The position numbers and the translations under genes were made by a program. Below the pieces are notes generated by a model that was not told the DNA's origin, did no database searches, and saw only the letters and a list, made by a program, of their open reading frames with translations. A DNA stretch of 64,000 nt, taken from assembly GCF_014641945.1 (NCBI RefSeq), contig NZ_BMIJ01000004.1:212691-276690 (forward strand), in the 5' to 3' direction. Shown one piece after another: positions 26,979 through 36,251 of the stretch. Within the stretch, counting starts at the first letter, position 1, and the number at the start of each line of letters is the position of its first letter. Source of the DNA: Marinobacterium zhoushanense (GTDB lineage: Bacteria > Pseudomonadota > Gammaproteobacteria > Pseudomonadales > Balneatricaceae).

Positions 26979-28126
26979 CGCCTCACCCCAGGCTGGCCTT
27001 TTACGCGCCCCTCAAGCCACCAACCCATAGCAACCCCTCCGGCGATCGCCTGATCGCAAACCGACTAATGCAGACACTGCGGCTTGCGGGCTTCAGTGTC
27101 GAACTTGCCTCTATTTTTCGCAGCTATGATCGTACCGGCGATAAGGCCCGCCAAGCTCGCCTTAAGCGACTGGGGGAGCGTATTGCCGATCGTCTGATCC
27201 GGCACTATCGCCGTGTGCCACCCGATCAGAAGCCTAACGTCTGGTTTACATATCACCTGTACCATAAGGCGCCGGACTGGATCGGCCCAAAAGTGAGCGA
27301 TGCCCTGTCGATCCCCTATATTGTTGCCGAAGCATCTTATGCGGCAAAACAATTGAATGGCCCTTGGTCACTGGGACTAGCAGCGACGGTAGAGGCATTG
27401 CAACGTGCCGACCTGATTCTAAGCCTCAACCCGGCAGATCGGGAGGGCGTGATGCAGATCGTGTCCGAGGCCAAAATGGCCTACCTTGCCCCTTACCTGG
27501 ACCTGAGCCCTTTCAGCACCGAGCCAGCGGAGCCGCGTATCACATTGGCACAACGCTATAGTCTGAACCCTGAGCGGGTATGGCTGATCAGCGTTGCGAT
27601 GATGCGCCCAGGTGACAAAGCCGCTTCCTATCGTCTGCTGGCACAGAGCCTGCGGCGGTGCAAATCGACTAACTGGGAGCTGATTGTGGTCGGATCAGGC
27701 AAGGCCGAAGTAGAGGTGCGTCAGGCGTTTTCTGGGATCGAGCGGATACACTTTGTAGGCAAACAGGATCAGCACACACTGATTCCGCTACTACAGGCGG
27801 CAGACCTGATGGTGTGGCCCGCTGTTAATGAAGCTTTCGGCATGGCCTTTCTGGAAGCCCAGGCCGCCGGCTCCTGGGTTATTGCCGGTAATGAAGGCGG
27901 CGTGAGCAGCCTCGTCATAGCGGACACCAGCGGTACATTAATACCGCCGCGAGACCCGGAAGCGATGGCCAGGGCGATAGATGCCCTGACCGCTGATCCT
28001 AATCACCTTCGCACGCTTGGCAAGCGCGCTCAGCGCTGGTGTGCTGCCCATCACAGTGAGACGCAGGCTGTTACCACCCTGAGTACGTTACTGACACCGT
28101 TATTACGTACGGGATCATCGGCATGA
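26975..28126 (+). CDS. Family 4-type glycosyltransferase (GT-B)
   Basis: The 383-residue GT-B protein has an N-terminal acceptor domain with a Lys/Arg-rich stretch and a C-terminal GT1 domain. The latter carries VWPAVNEAFGMAFLEAQAAG (E-x7-E nucleotide-sugar motif) followed by GNEGGVSSLV. It sits second in a three-gene operon, overlapping both neighbours by ATGA, and so works with the preceding transferase. Donor and acceptor are unknown. Confidence 0.9.
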   Translation: MTPHPRLAFYAPLKPPTHSNPSGDRLIANRLMQTLRLAGFSVELASIFRSYDRTGDKARQARLKRLGERIADRLIRHYRRVPPDQKPNVWFTYHLYHKAPDWIGPKVSDALSIPYIVAEASYAAKQLNGPWSLGLAATVEALQRADLILSLNPADREGVMQIVSEAKMAYLAPYLDLSPFSTEPAEPRITLAQRYSLNPERVWLISVAMMRPGDKAASYRLLAQSLRRCKSTNWELIVVGSGKAEVEVRQAFSGIERIHFVGKQDQHTLIPLLQAADLMVWPAVNEAFGMAFLEAQAAGSWVIAGNEGGVSSLVIADTSGTLIPPRDPEAMARAIDALTADPNHLRTLGKRAQRWCAAHHSETQAVTTLSTLLTPLLRTGSSA

Positions 28127-28737
28127 AAACAGAACGCGCGGGGCAGGCTGCCGAACTGGATCTATTTGTCCTCCGACATGCTGCAACAGAGTGGAACGCG
28201 CAAAAACGTTTCCAGGGGCGGCGTGATATTCCGCTGAGCGAGGAGGGCCGAATAAGCCTGCAAGGAAAACGCTTACCAAGCGAATTTAGGTCAATCCCCT
28301 GGTTCGTCAGCCCTCTGCAACGGGCCCAACAAACAGCCCAAGAGCTGGGTATTACGGAATATATCACCCCAGCGGCATTGATCGAGATGGACTGGGGCGA
28401 CTGGGAGGGTGAGCGACTGCCCGATCTGCGTAAACAGCTGGGCAGTTCGATGCAAGATCAGGAAAGCCGGGGACTGGACCTTCAACCTCCGGGAGGGGAA
28501 TCTCCCCGCCAGGTCCGTCAACGTGTGCTGCAGTGGCTAGCCGATACGCCTTTCACTACTGCCCAGGCGGGCATCATCTCCCACAAGGGGGTTATCCGTG
28601 CGATGTTAAGCGCAGCGCTTGACTGGGAAATGCGCGATAAGTGCCCGCTCAAGGTAAGATGGGACGAGGCACTTAGGTTCAGGTGGTCGGACGGCAGGTT
28701 AACGCTGGTGGATTACAATATCCCCTTGAGCGATTAA
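28123..28737 (+). CDS. Histidine phosphatase family protein
   Basis: The 204-residue enzyme shows the catalytic RHG-like motif LRHAATEWN (nucleophile His), the acid/substrate region MDWGDWEGE and the second histidine in SHKGVIRAML. The family removes phosphate from small metabolites, sugar phosphates or proteins. Being the third gene of a glycosyltransferase operon, it may dephosphorylate a sugar or lipid-phosphate intermediate. Its last four bases overlap the convergent deacetylase-like gene. Confidence 0.92.
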   Translation: MKTERAGQAAELDLFVLRHAATEWNAQKRFQGRRDIPLSEEGRISLQGKRLPSEFRSIPWFVSPLQRAQQTAQELGITEYITPAALIEMDWGDWEGERLPDLRKQLGSSMQDQESRGLDLQPPGGESPRQVRQRVLQWLADTPFTTAQAGIISHKGVIRAMLSAALDWEMRDKCPLKVRWDEALRFRWSDGRLTLVDYNIPLSD

Positions 28738-29495
28738 TCAGTACCTGCAGAAAACAACGAGGCTGCCGGACACCAGAGAGCTCCCTGCTCTCGACTGATC
28801 TCAAACAACCGTGCAAGGAAGGCCCAAACCTGCTCATCATGCACCAGGTGGTGAGTCATAATACCCGTTGCCTCCCGAGGATCCGCCTTCGCCTCTCGCC
28901 TCATCCGTAGATGAGTAACCAGCTGAGCAAGCGCCTGTTGCTCACCGACGAACCGTCGACCAGCGCGCCAGTTGATCAGATCGACATGCACATTCACCTG
29001 CTCTAGACCAAGAGCGCTCCCACCACGCGGCCCCAAGGTTGATAGTCCGATGAAACCCGCTCTGGGCAGTAACTCGACCAGCTCGACGCAGAGCCTGTTC
29101 CAAGGCGGCACCAGAACGGGACAAAAACGCTCTGTAAACATCTGCGTCAGAATGCCCTGCCCCAACTCCAATTCGGCTCTGATCTCTGAAAGTGGTCGAT
29201 CCAGACCCAGCTCACATTTACGCTCTCCGACCGGAGCATGATTCTCATGGGAATAGCCGTGCTGCAACACGGTCAACAGCGGATTCATACCCACTAACTC
29301 AACCAGGCTTGAATCGCTCCCTTTGGGTATTGAGGCCAACGCCAGGGGCACGCCATGGGCTTGGCTCAAAGCCGCAAGGCGCCGCAGTTCAGGCGAATCT
29401 TTCCGGGCATCGTCATCTCGCCACCAAAGCGTCGGCATTACCCCGGCATCGCACCAACACTGAAGTTCAGCTTTCAGTTCGGACCAATCAGCCAT
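28734..29495 (-). CDS. Polysaccharide deacetylase-like protein
   Basis: From the ATG at 29495, which overlaps the upstream transferase stop by eight bases, the protein has 253 residues. NodB-fold features are visible: the aspartate motif WWRDDDA near residue 25 and the HGYSHENH histidine pair near residue 80, followed by PPWNR. Such proteins remove N-acetyl groups from glycans through a metal held by Asp-His-His. There is no signal peptide, so it acts in the cytoplasm or on a lipid-linked intermediate. A longer frame upstream is rejected because the translational overlap marks the start. Confidence 0.82.
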   Translation of the reverse strand: MADWSELKAELQCWCDAGVMPTLWWRDDDARKDSPELRRLAALSQAHGVPLALASIPKGSDSSLVELVGMNPLLTVLQHGYSHENHAPVGERKCELGLDRPLSEIRAELELGQGILTQMFTERFCPVLVPPWNRLCVELVELLPRAGFIGLSTLGPRGGSALGLEQVNVHVDLINWRAGRRFVGEQQALAQLVTHLRMRREAKADPREATGIMTHHLVHDEQVWAFLARLFEISREQGALWCPAASLFSAGTD

Positions 29496-30645
29496 GCGTG
29501 CTTTCCCAGCGTTGCAGCAACAGCTCCGCGCTTCGACGCGCGCCGTCAACATCGATCGACAACTCGGCAGGTTGCAGTTCAATTGCGTCATTCACCGCAG
29601 CGGCCAGCGTTTGCGCACAAAGCTCGGACTCTCTCACCACCACACAGTGCCCGAGCGCTGCAAGCCGGACAGATCGCTCAAGCTGCTCTGTTTCGCCCTC
29701 CCCTTCGAATGGCACCACGACGGAGCGGGCATTTGCCGTCAACAGATCCATCATCGTGTTGTATCCACCTTGGGAGATAGAAAGCCTGCAGTTCGCGAGA
29801 AGCTGCGGAAAATCCGGCCGCAATGGTTCAATTATTACACCGTCGGACGCCAGCTGTTGTAATGCGTCGCGTCGCGAGCCTGGCAGATTCGGCCCAACAA
29901 GAAATCGCCAGGTTGCGTTCGCCAACACCGTTGCCGTGCGCCCTCGCAATGCAGACTCCATTAATTTGAAGCCCACAGCCCCGCCTCCGGCCGAAACCAA
30001 GACCTCCCCCTTACCGAGAGACTCGGAACCCACCTCCTGTTTCGATTCGGTTACGTAACCGGTATACAGCAGCCGATCTTCAATTTTATCAGCCTCAGGA
30101 AAACTGCTACCGAAAGGTACGAATTGCCGGTCGCCATGCACCAATACGGCATCAAAATAACGCTCGATAAGTGAGACAGCTTCCGCAACACGTTCGGGGC
30201 GACGCCCCTGCACAATATCCCGCACTGAACAGGCAATAAGCGGACGAGGTTCGCTGGTCATCGCACGCTCGAGCAACGGCAACAACTCCCAACGCAGCTG
30301 TCGGCGGCCAAAAGGATAACTTTCGATTACCAGAATATCCGGCCGCTCGGCTTCAAAAACCGACAGCAACATCTGGGTTCGCTGCTGTTTGAACAGCTGA
30401 TCCGGCTCCCGACCGGCACTGTCAACCAGACCGCTGAAACTTTCATCCCTTGCACGTAGGGATGGCAACTGCACAACCCTGGCACCCGTGAAGCGGAACT
30501 GGGGAACCGACTCCCCACCCATCACAACCGTCACCCTTATACCGGCCGACACCCATCCCTGAACCAGCAGCGCAGCTCGTTTGATATGGCCTATCCCGAG
30601 CAGATGCTGAACGTAGAATAGCAGTCTGGGATTTGATCCCGTCAT
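29488..30645 (-). CDS. MurG/UGT-like glycosyltransferase
   Basis: The 385-residue GT-B protein begins with the acceptor-loop motif VQHLLGIGHIKRAALL. Its C-terminal half has AGGGAVGFKLM and QGGYNTMMDLL, the donor nucleotide-binding pattern of glycosyltransferase family 28 C-terminal domains. It overlaps the upstream transferase by ATGA and is similar in layout to it, so the pair is probably an old duplication adding successive sugars or forming a heterodimer. Confidence 0.87.
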   Translation of the reverse strand: MTGSNPRLLFYVQHLLGIGHIKRAALLVQGWVSAGIRVTVVMGGESVPQFRFTGARVVQLPSLRARDESFSGLVDSAGREPDQLFKQQRTQMLLSVFEAERPDILVIESYPFGRRQLRWELLPLLERAMTSEPRPLIACSVRDIVQGRRPERVAEAVSLIERYFDAVLVHGDRQFVPFGSSFPEADKIEDRLLYTGYVTESKQEVGSESLGKGEVLVSAGGGAVGFKLMESALRGRTATVLANATWRFLVGPNLPGSRRDALQQLASDGVIIEPLRPDFPQLLANCRLSISQGGYNTMMDLLTANARSVVVPFEGEGETEQLERSVRLAALGHCVVVRESELCAQTLAAAVNDAIELQPAELSIDVDGARRSAELLLQRWESTHG

Positions 30646-31850
30646 GCGTTGTTATCCTCTTCCCCAAGCCCGATTAGATCGGCGACCTGGTCGCGCACAG
30701 TGTCCAGCCCGCCGAGGAAATGAGGTGTCAGTCTTGAAGAGGGTTTAGGCTTCAGATGAAGTGTCTTAAGTGCCTCCGACAAAAGACGATCCAACTCCTT
30801 TTCCGATAGATCGATAGCGGTTACCAAGCCAAGTTCCTGTGCCTTAAGGGCACGCAGCCACTGCTCTTGACGCGGCTCCTTGCGCGGTAGCAAGAGTGCA
30901 GGCTTATCGAAGGACAATATCTCGCAGAAGGTGTTATATCCCGCCATGGCGACCACCGCTTCGGCCCGTTGCATTAACGCCTCCATGCAGTTATCGAACA
31001 TGATCATGCGCACGTTACTGTGCACAGCTGCCCTTTTTTGAAAATTGTCCTGTACATCCTTGGGCATGAACGGTCCGAGCACGATCAGTACATCCAGAGG
31101 CAGATCCAAACACTGTTCATAGGCTCTCAAAACAGCATCAACCATCGCGATGCCGTCACCTCCCCCGCCCGGCGTAACCAGGATGTAAGGCTCCTTCAGT
31201 TGCTGCAAGATCTGTGAGCTATAGGTCTCCGGCAGTGAACGACGCAGGTATCCGGTGTACACCACCCTGTCACCGACCTCCTCACTTCCTGCTACGCCAT
31301 CCAACGGGTTACCCATGCTGGGATCACCGTACACCCAAACCTGGCGATAATATGTCTTGATCGCCTCTATCGCCCGCTTCTCTTCCCACTCCACTCTCAG
31401 CAGGTGCGGTGCGTCCAATACGTCGCGCACACCCAACACCATCGGCACACCTTTCTGCTTGAGCATACTCAGGGTCGGCTCGATCTCCCCCTTCAGCCCC
31501 AAGGGCTCTTTGTCGACGATGAACAGGTCCGGATCGAACAACTCCGCCGTGTGGCGAATGATTGACTCGCGCAGCGCCAGCGTCTGGCTCAAGTCTTGCA
31601 ATAAGCTTAATGAGGTGTACTGTCCGTTGTGCAGCTTAATCACACCGGGGATTCGAACGAAGTCGACCCGAGCCTTGAAGCTGAAGCTCCCGATTATGGG
31701 GGATCCTGTCAGGATAAGTACCGAAACAGACTTGTAGCGATCGACGATCGCATGGGCAAGTGCGCGACAACGGCGCAGATGCCCCAAACCAAAGGTGTCA
31801 TGACTGTACATCAAGATGCGACGGGGCATATTTTTATCGACTTCCAACAT
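30642..31850 (-). CDS. MurG/UGT-like glycosyltransferase
   Basis: This 402-residue protein is the first gene of the minus-strand operon, with AGGAAGG before its ATG. It shows HDTFGLGHLRRCRALA at the N-terminus, TPGGGGDGIAM in the hinge region and MAGYNTFCEIL plus LPRKEPRQEQW in the C-terminal donor domain. This is the same family as the next gene (GIGHIKR, GGYNT). The conserved Glu and Gly-rich loops suggest it is active. The acceptor is unknown. Confidence 0.88.
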   Translation of the reverse strand: MLEVDKNMPRRILMYSHDTFGLGHLRRCRALAHAIVDRYKSVSVLILTGSPIIGSFSFKARVDFVRIPGVIKLHNGQYTSLSLLQDLSQTLALRESIIRHTAELFDPDLFIVDKEPLGLKGEIEPTLSMLKQKGVPMVLGVRDVLDAPHLLRVEWEEKRAIEAIKTYYRQVWVYGDPSMGNPLDGVAGSEEVGDRVVYTGYLRRSLPETYSSQILQQLKEPYILVTPGGGGDGIAMVDAVLRAYEQCLDLPLDVLIVLGPFMPKDVQDNFQKRAAVHSNVRMIMFDNCMEALMQRAEAVVAMAGYNTFCEILSFDKPALLLPRKEPRQEQWLRALKAQELGLVTAIDLSEKELDRLLSEALKTLHLKPKPSSRLTPHFLGGLDTVRDQVADLIGLGEEDNNA

Positions 31851-32135
31851 AAACCTTCCTTGCCCCCTCAGTAGCGCGATAGTCCGCGTAATGTCGCATA
31901 GAGATGACCTCGTTCAAAGCTTATCGAACACAAGTTTGGACGAAAACACACATTTTTCATGACCGCCGGGAGTGGTCTTACGAGCAGTTGGACTATGATG
32001 CATGTTATAGAGCAAGTGCACAAAAGCGTGAGAATATCCGCGTTGACTTTGTGGCTTAACAAACTCAATGCTGAAGAATCAAGGCCTTCAAGCCTGTCGA
32101 GCGCCTAGATTTGTCAACCAACTAGCGAAGCAAAC

Positions 32136-33503
32136 GTGAATTCGTCGGATGGAATCAGGAGAATAGCGAGCTGGATGCGCTCTCCCGCAAGAGGAGGGCC
32201 AGGACGAACACTGACCGAACTCCCTCCGCGCATTCTGCGAGAGATCGAGCAACATCAAGCCGGCAGCGAACGCCTCATTGCCTGGATTCAGATGCTGGTA
32301 GTTTTTATATTTGGGATGCTCTATCTGTTGTCGCCAAAAACCTATCCCGAAGAAGCCAGCTTCGTTCCAGTTCCCTGGGTCCTGCTATTCTATCTTCTGT
32401 TCACCCTTCTGCAACTTTATGTCAGTCGCATATGCCTGCCGCCGGACTGGGCAACCTATATGTCGATTGTTGGCAATATCAGTCTGCTTTACCTCCTGAT
32501 CTGGAGCTTCCACCTCCAATACATGCAACCGCCAAGTTTCTATCTCAAGGCCCCGACGTTGCTCTATATATTCATATTCATTGCCCTACGGGCACTGAGG
32601 TTCGAAGTCAGATTTATACTTTTTTCTGGACTGTGCGCCTCCGTCGGTTGGTTGATCATGGTGTATTACGTCTATCAAGACTCTGGGGCGGGTGCTTTGG
32701 TAACCCGCGATTATGTGGAGTACATGACCTCCAATAAAATGCTGATTGGCGCTGAGTTCGACAAGATAATCACCATTATCGTCGTGACGTTGGTACTGGC
32801 AATGGCTATTCACAGAGCCAAGCAGATCCTGATCAAATCGATAATTGAAACAACTATCGCCTGCGACCTGTCACACTTTGTACCTCAACAGGTAGCCGAC
32901 AGCCTGGCCCAGGCGCCGGAAGAACCCCAGTCGGGACACGCGAGACAGACTGTCGCAACCATCATGTTTATCGACATTGAGGGGTTTACGGCGCTTAGTG
33001 AACGCCTGAAACCCAATGATGTGGTATCCACGCTCAATCTGTTTTTTTCTATTGTGGAAAGCGAAATAGAGCGTTACAACGGCATCATTAATCAATTTCA
33101 GGGCGATGCTGTTCTGGTCAGTTTCGAGCAGGGTACTCAGGACCACTCTCCTCCTGAGTGCGCGCTGTTATCGGCACTGAATATTAACGCTACGCTGGAA
33201 AGAACTCTCTTTGTTGACGATACCAAGCTTAAATGTCGTATCGGTATCAACACCGGCCAGGTCGTCAGCGGATATATGGGATCCCGTTCCCGACTGATCT
33301 ACACAGTCCACAGCGATGCCGTGAACATCGCCGCCCGACTGGAGCAGCATAACAAGGAGTTCCGCACCTCTATCCTGGTCTCGGAAGCCACTAAAAAGGA
33401 GTGCAGGTCGGGACTAGCCCGCTTCGACATGAGAGGAACGATTGCGCTCAGAGGCCGGAACCATGGCGTCCAGGTTTACTCTGTTGAGCCTCTAGACGCA
33501 TAG
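32136..33503 (+). CDS. Membrane class III nucleotide cyclase, six-helix N-terminal domain
   Basis: The 455-residue protein starts at a GTG (32136); an ATG at 32175 is an alternative. Residues 45-235 contain about six hydrophobic helices with short loops, an integral-membrane input domain rather than a periplasmic sensor. The cyclase domain (about 265-450) keeps the metal aspartates (FIDIEGF, QGDAVL) and the catalytic Asn/Arg (VNIAARLE). As in the cyclase at 14494-16272, the adenine-selecting Lys is Gln (NQFQGD), and the YTVHSD motif is shared. It is next to a cNMP-binding protein and an HD protein; its 3' end overlaps the HD gene by 56 bp in antisense. Confidence 0.9.
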   Translation: MNSSDGIRRIASWMRSPARGGPGRTLTELPPRILREIEQHQAGSERLIAWIQMLVVFIFGMLYLLSPKTYPEEASFVPVPWVLLFYLLFTLLQLYVSRICLPPDWATYMSIVGNISLLYLLIWSFHLQYMQPPSFYLKAPTLLYIFIFIALRALRFEVRFILFSGLCASVGWLIMVYYVYQDSGAGALVTRDYVEYMTSNKMLIGAEFDKIITIIVVTLVLAMAIHRAKQILIKSIIETTIACDLSHFVPQQVADSLAQAPEEPQSGHARQTVATIMFIDIEGFTALSERLKPNDVVSTLNLFFSIVESEIERYNGIINQFQGDAVLVSFEQGTQDHSPPECALLSALNINATLERTLFVDDTKLKCRIGINTGQVVSGYMGSRSRLIYTVHSDAVNIAARLEQHNKEFRTSILVSEATKKECRSGLARFDMRGTIALRGRNHGVQVYSVEPLDA

Positions 33504-34152
33504 CAGCGAGGCGTTCTTTGCGCTGCTCCAGCAGCTCCAGGATACGCGCGATATTCTCTCGCGCCTCAGCTTCGTGGTATTTCCTGAAGGGAGGACTGAA
33601 ATAGATGTGGGGACGTGCCGCCAGGCCGTTAAGGAAACAGATCTGCCGTTCGCAGAACTCCAGATCATCGATATCTTTCTTTTCGCAACGGCATTTTACT
33701 GTATCGATGAGGAATTGGTGCCATGGCCGACAGAAGCTGGCAAGATCGATATCGACGAGCAGCGCCTCCTCGCTGGTCTGCGGAGCGCCTGAGTGGGTGG
33801 TATAGCCGATCATCTTGATGATCTTCTCCTTGCCCGCGCTGCTCATCCCATCCGCTACCATCAGGTTGAATAAACGAGCACTGCGCTCTTCATGCCCCTG
33901 AGGACTAGGCAAGTAACAAGCATCATGGAACCATATCGCCAGCTCCACTGCATCCGGATCATCTACCGTTTCGGCGTATCGATCGAGCCAACCCAGGCAC
34001 TGATCGATATGCGTCTGGTCATGATAGCTGCGCGAAGGCTGGCTATACTGCTTTTCCAGATAGGCATAGGCCTCTGCGGCACTCCATGCATTCCCATCCG
34101 GAGCAACGTTACGAGCCCATAATTTTTCAAACCGTTCAGCGCTCATCTTCAT
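33448..34152 (-). CDS. HD-superfamily metal-dependent phosphohydrolase-like protein
   Basis: The ~234-residue protein has HD-type ligands: YHDQTHI near residue 43, AIWFHDACY (the HD pair) and DIDLASF further on. Relatives are often called predicted metal-dependent HD phosphohydrolases; their substrates are not known to me. The start is taken at 34152 (MKMSAER), overlapping the end of the cNMP-binding gene; 34146 is also possible. The gene is translationally coupled to the cNMP-binding gene and tail-to-tail overlapped with a cyclase, so turnover of a nucleotide signal is conceivable but unproven. Confidence 0.82.
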   Translation of the reverse strand: MKMSAERFEKLWARNVAPDGNAWSAAEAYAYLEKQYSQPSRSYHDQTHIDQCLGWLDRYAETVDDPDAVELAIWFHDACYLPSPQGHEERSARLFNLMVADGMSSAGKEKIIKMIGYTTHSGAPQTSEEALLVDIDLASFCRPWHQFLIDTVKCRCEKKDIDDLEFCERQICFLNGLAARPHIYFSPPFRKYHEAEARENIARILELLEQRKERLAAMRLEAQQSKPGRHGSGL

Positions 34153-34627
34153 TATCGCTACCGCAATTGTCCAACTCCTGAAGCCGAACCCTGAGGACAT
34201 CATTGCTATGCACTGCCTCAGCCAACTTATTGCTCAGCTGCCGCATGACATCCAGCGCAACTGTTGGGTTCGCCGTCACGAGATCGAGGAAGACACCTTC
34301 ATCGATCTTCATCACCACAGTATCGCACAGCGCTTTCACCGACGCGGTCCTTCTGGTTTTGGAGAGCACTGCAATTTCGCCGATCAGATCACCGCGTTTA
34401 CGAACTATGGATGAGGACCTGCCGCAATCCGTCTTGGACAGAATCTCCAACTCACCATCCATGACCAGATAAACGCAATCCGATGGATCATTTACCTTGA
34501 TCAGTATCTCGTCTTTTCGACAGCTCAACAGCTCGCTGGTGAACGCCAGCAATTTCAGTTTCGAAAGCTCGACCTTCGAGAACATCGGTATCGCTTTGAG
34601 TCGTTCGACTTCCTGATTAATATCCAA
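34136..34627 (-). CDS. Stand-alone cyclic nucleotide-binding domain protein
   Basis: The 163-residue protein is a single CAP-type cNMP domain with no DNA-binding helix-turn-helix. The phosphate-binding cassette is GDLIGEIAVLSKTRRTASV, with the conserved Glu (ribose 2'-OH) and Arg (phosphate), so binding is likely retained. The start is a TTG at 34627 with GGGATGGGA upstream; no in-frame ATG gives a full domain. With the cyclase at 32136-33503 it makes a small local signalling module, and it probably controls a partner protein. Confidence 0.87.
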   Translation of the reverse strand: MDINQEVERLKAIPMFSKVELSKLKLLAFTSELLSCRKDEILIKVNDPSDCVYLVMDGELEILSKTDCGRSSSIVRKRGDLIGEIAVLSKTRRTASVKALCDTVVMKIDEGVFLDLVTANPTVALDVMRQLSNKLAEAVHSNDVLRVRLQELDNCGSDNEDER

Positions 34628-34757
34628 GCAAATCCCATCCCACCGAAAAAGGGCCGCTGATATGTAGAAGATTTACATTCTCACGGCTGTTGGTCAAGTA
34701 CTACACTTTTTCGCTGTTTTGACGCCAGTTTGTGCACTAATTCCAGCAGATGACTAT

Positions 34758-36251
34758 TCAGGAGGAGCAGGTAAGACAGATCCCCCCCGCCCAGTCCGGC
34801 GGCGCCCCCGCGTAGCGGTCCAGTGCCGGATCAACGCACGCGGGATCTCGCAGCAGAGAAAGTAGTTCGTTCAACGGCCGGTAATCCCCAGCGTGCGCTT
34901 GACGTATCACCTCCTCCGCCATGTAGTTACGCAAAATATAGCGAGGATTGACCGCTCGCATCTGCGCCATTCTGATAGGAGCACTGGCCACTTCGAGTTT
35001 CAGACGAGTTTTATAGTCACCTAGCCACTCAACCAACTCGCCCGGTAGCCCACACAGTCCCAGCATATCTGCCAATTGGTCATCGGAGGGCAAATCTGAC
35101 AGCTGGTACAGGAAACGGGTCAAATCCAGCTTGTGCGCAGCGGCGATCTGCCTCAGCCTGACAATGAGGTCAGCGTCCCCCTTTTCTTCCAGTTGGAGCC
35201 CAAGCCGCGCACGCATCCTCTTCAGCTCATGGAATCTAAAGCGCCCCATAAACTGGGTAAGCGCCTGTTCAAGTTCGGCCTGCGGCACCAGCGGAACGAG
35301 AGCTTGAGCGAAAGCGCTCATGTTCCACAGCACAATCTCCGGCTGTCGCTTGAACGCATAACGTCCTTCATCATCGTTTTTATTGGCAACATGATCCGGC
35401 TCATGCCAGTCCATGAAGGTATAGGGTCCGTAGTCGAATGTTTCGCCCAATATCGACATATTGTCGGTGTTCAATACACCATGAACGAAATCATAACTCT
35501 GCCACAGCGCCACCAGTTCAGCCGTACGCTCCTGGACCTCCAAATAAAGCGCCAAGTATGGATTATCAGACCCACGACACTGCGGGTAGTATCGATCGAT
35601 ACTATAGTCCGCAAGTGTCTTAAGCTGATCGTATTGGCGGCTGTAAAAGAAATACTCGAAGTGCCCGAAACGGATATGGCAAGGTGTTACACGCACCAGC
35701 AAGGCACAGGGCTCCATGCCATTTCTCTGGGTGAATTGTTCACTTGCGATCAAGCAGAGAGCCCGTGTTGTCGGAATACCCAGTCCGGCCATCGCTTCCC
35801 CGGCCAGATATTCACGGATGGTTGAGCGCAGCACGGCGCGTCCATCGCCGAAACGTGAGAAGGCGGTGCGCCCCGCCCCCTTCAAATGCAGATCCCAACG
35901 CTCGCCGTTCTGGTTGACCACCTCACCGAGCAGCAAACCGCGACCATCACCCAGATCGGGATTGTAGAAACCAAACTGATGGCCGGTATACTTCATGGCC
36001 AAAGGCTCAGCACCAGGCAGCGCGATCTCACCATTAAAGTAGCGAACCAACTCATCGAAATCGATGGCGCAGGGGTCCAGACCAATCAGTACACCAACAT
36101 GGGGATTGAAACTGGCCAGATGCGCGCCCTTAAGGGGTTGGGGCACGGTACGTTGATACCACTGCTCAGGTAACCTTGCATAGGTGTTATCGAAATTGAG
36201 CCTTTCCAGGCCGCGCCCCTGTTTCACGTACACCTCACTAAACACGCTCAT
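34758..36251 (-). CDS. selO: Protein adenylyltransferase SelO (YdiU/UPF0061)
   Basis: The 497-residue pseudokinase-fold enzyme transfers AMP to proteins. Conserved parts seen are GHQFGFYNPDLGDGRG, the Lys in LHLKGAGRTAFSRFGDG, and HGVLNTDNMSILG with DYGPYTFMD (metal-binding Asn/Asp). The C-terminus ends CLTCSS. In eukaryotic SelO the residue three from the end is selenocysteine, and bacteria usually have Cys there, as here. The ATG at 36251 is preferred over an upstream TTG. It is monocistronic. Confidence 0.96.
   Translation of the reverse strand: MSVFSEVYVKQGRGLERLNFDNTYARLPEQWYQRTVPQPLKGAHLASFNPHVGVLIGLDPCAIDFDELVRYFNGEIALPGAEPLAMKYTGHQFGFYNPDLGDGRGLLLGEVVNQNGERWDLHLKGAGRTAFSRFGDGRAVLRSTIREYLAGEAMAGLGIPTTRALCLIASEQFTQRNGMEPCALLVRVTPCHIRFGHFEYFFYSRQYDQLKTLADYSIDRYYPQCRGSDNPYLALYLEVQERTAELVALWQSYDFVHGVLNTDNMSILGETFDYGPYTFMDWHEPDHVANKNDDEGRYAFKRQPEIVLWNMSAFAQALVPLVPQAELEQALTQFMGRFRFHELKRMRARLGLQLEEKGDADLIVRLRQIAAAHKLDLTRFLYQLSDLPSDDQLADMLGLCGLPGELVEWLGDYKTRLKLEVASAPIRMAQMRAVNPRYILRNYMAEEVIRQAHAGDYRPLNELLSLLRDPACVDPALDRYAGAPPDWAGGICLTCSS

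Noticed and set aside
28734..29591. Longer version of the deacetylase-like protein starting at 29591
   Set aside because: The first 32 residues are Cys/Arg-rich and lie inside the upstream gene; the start overlapping that gene's stop is far more likely.
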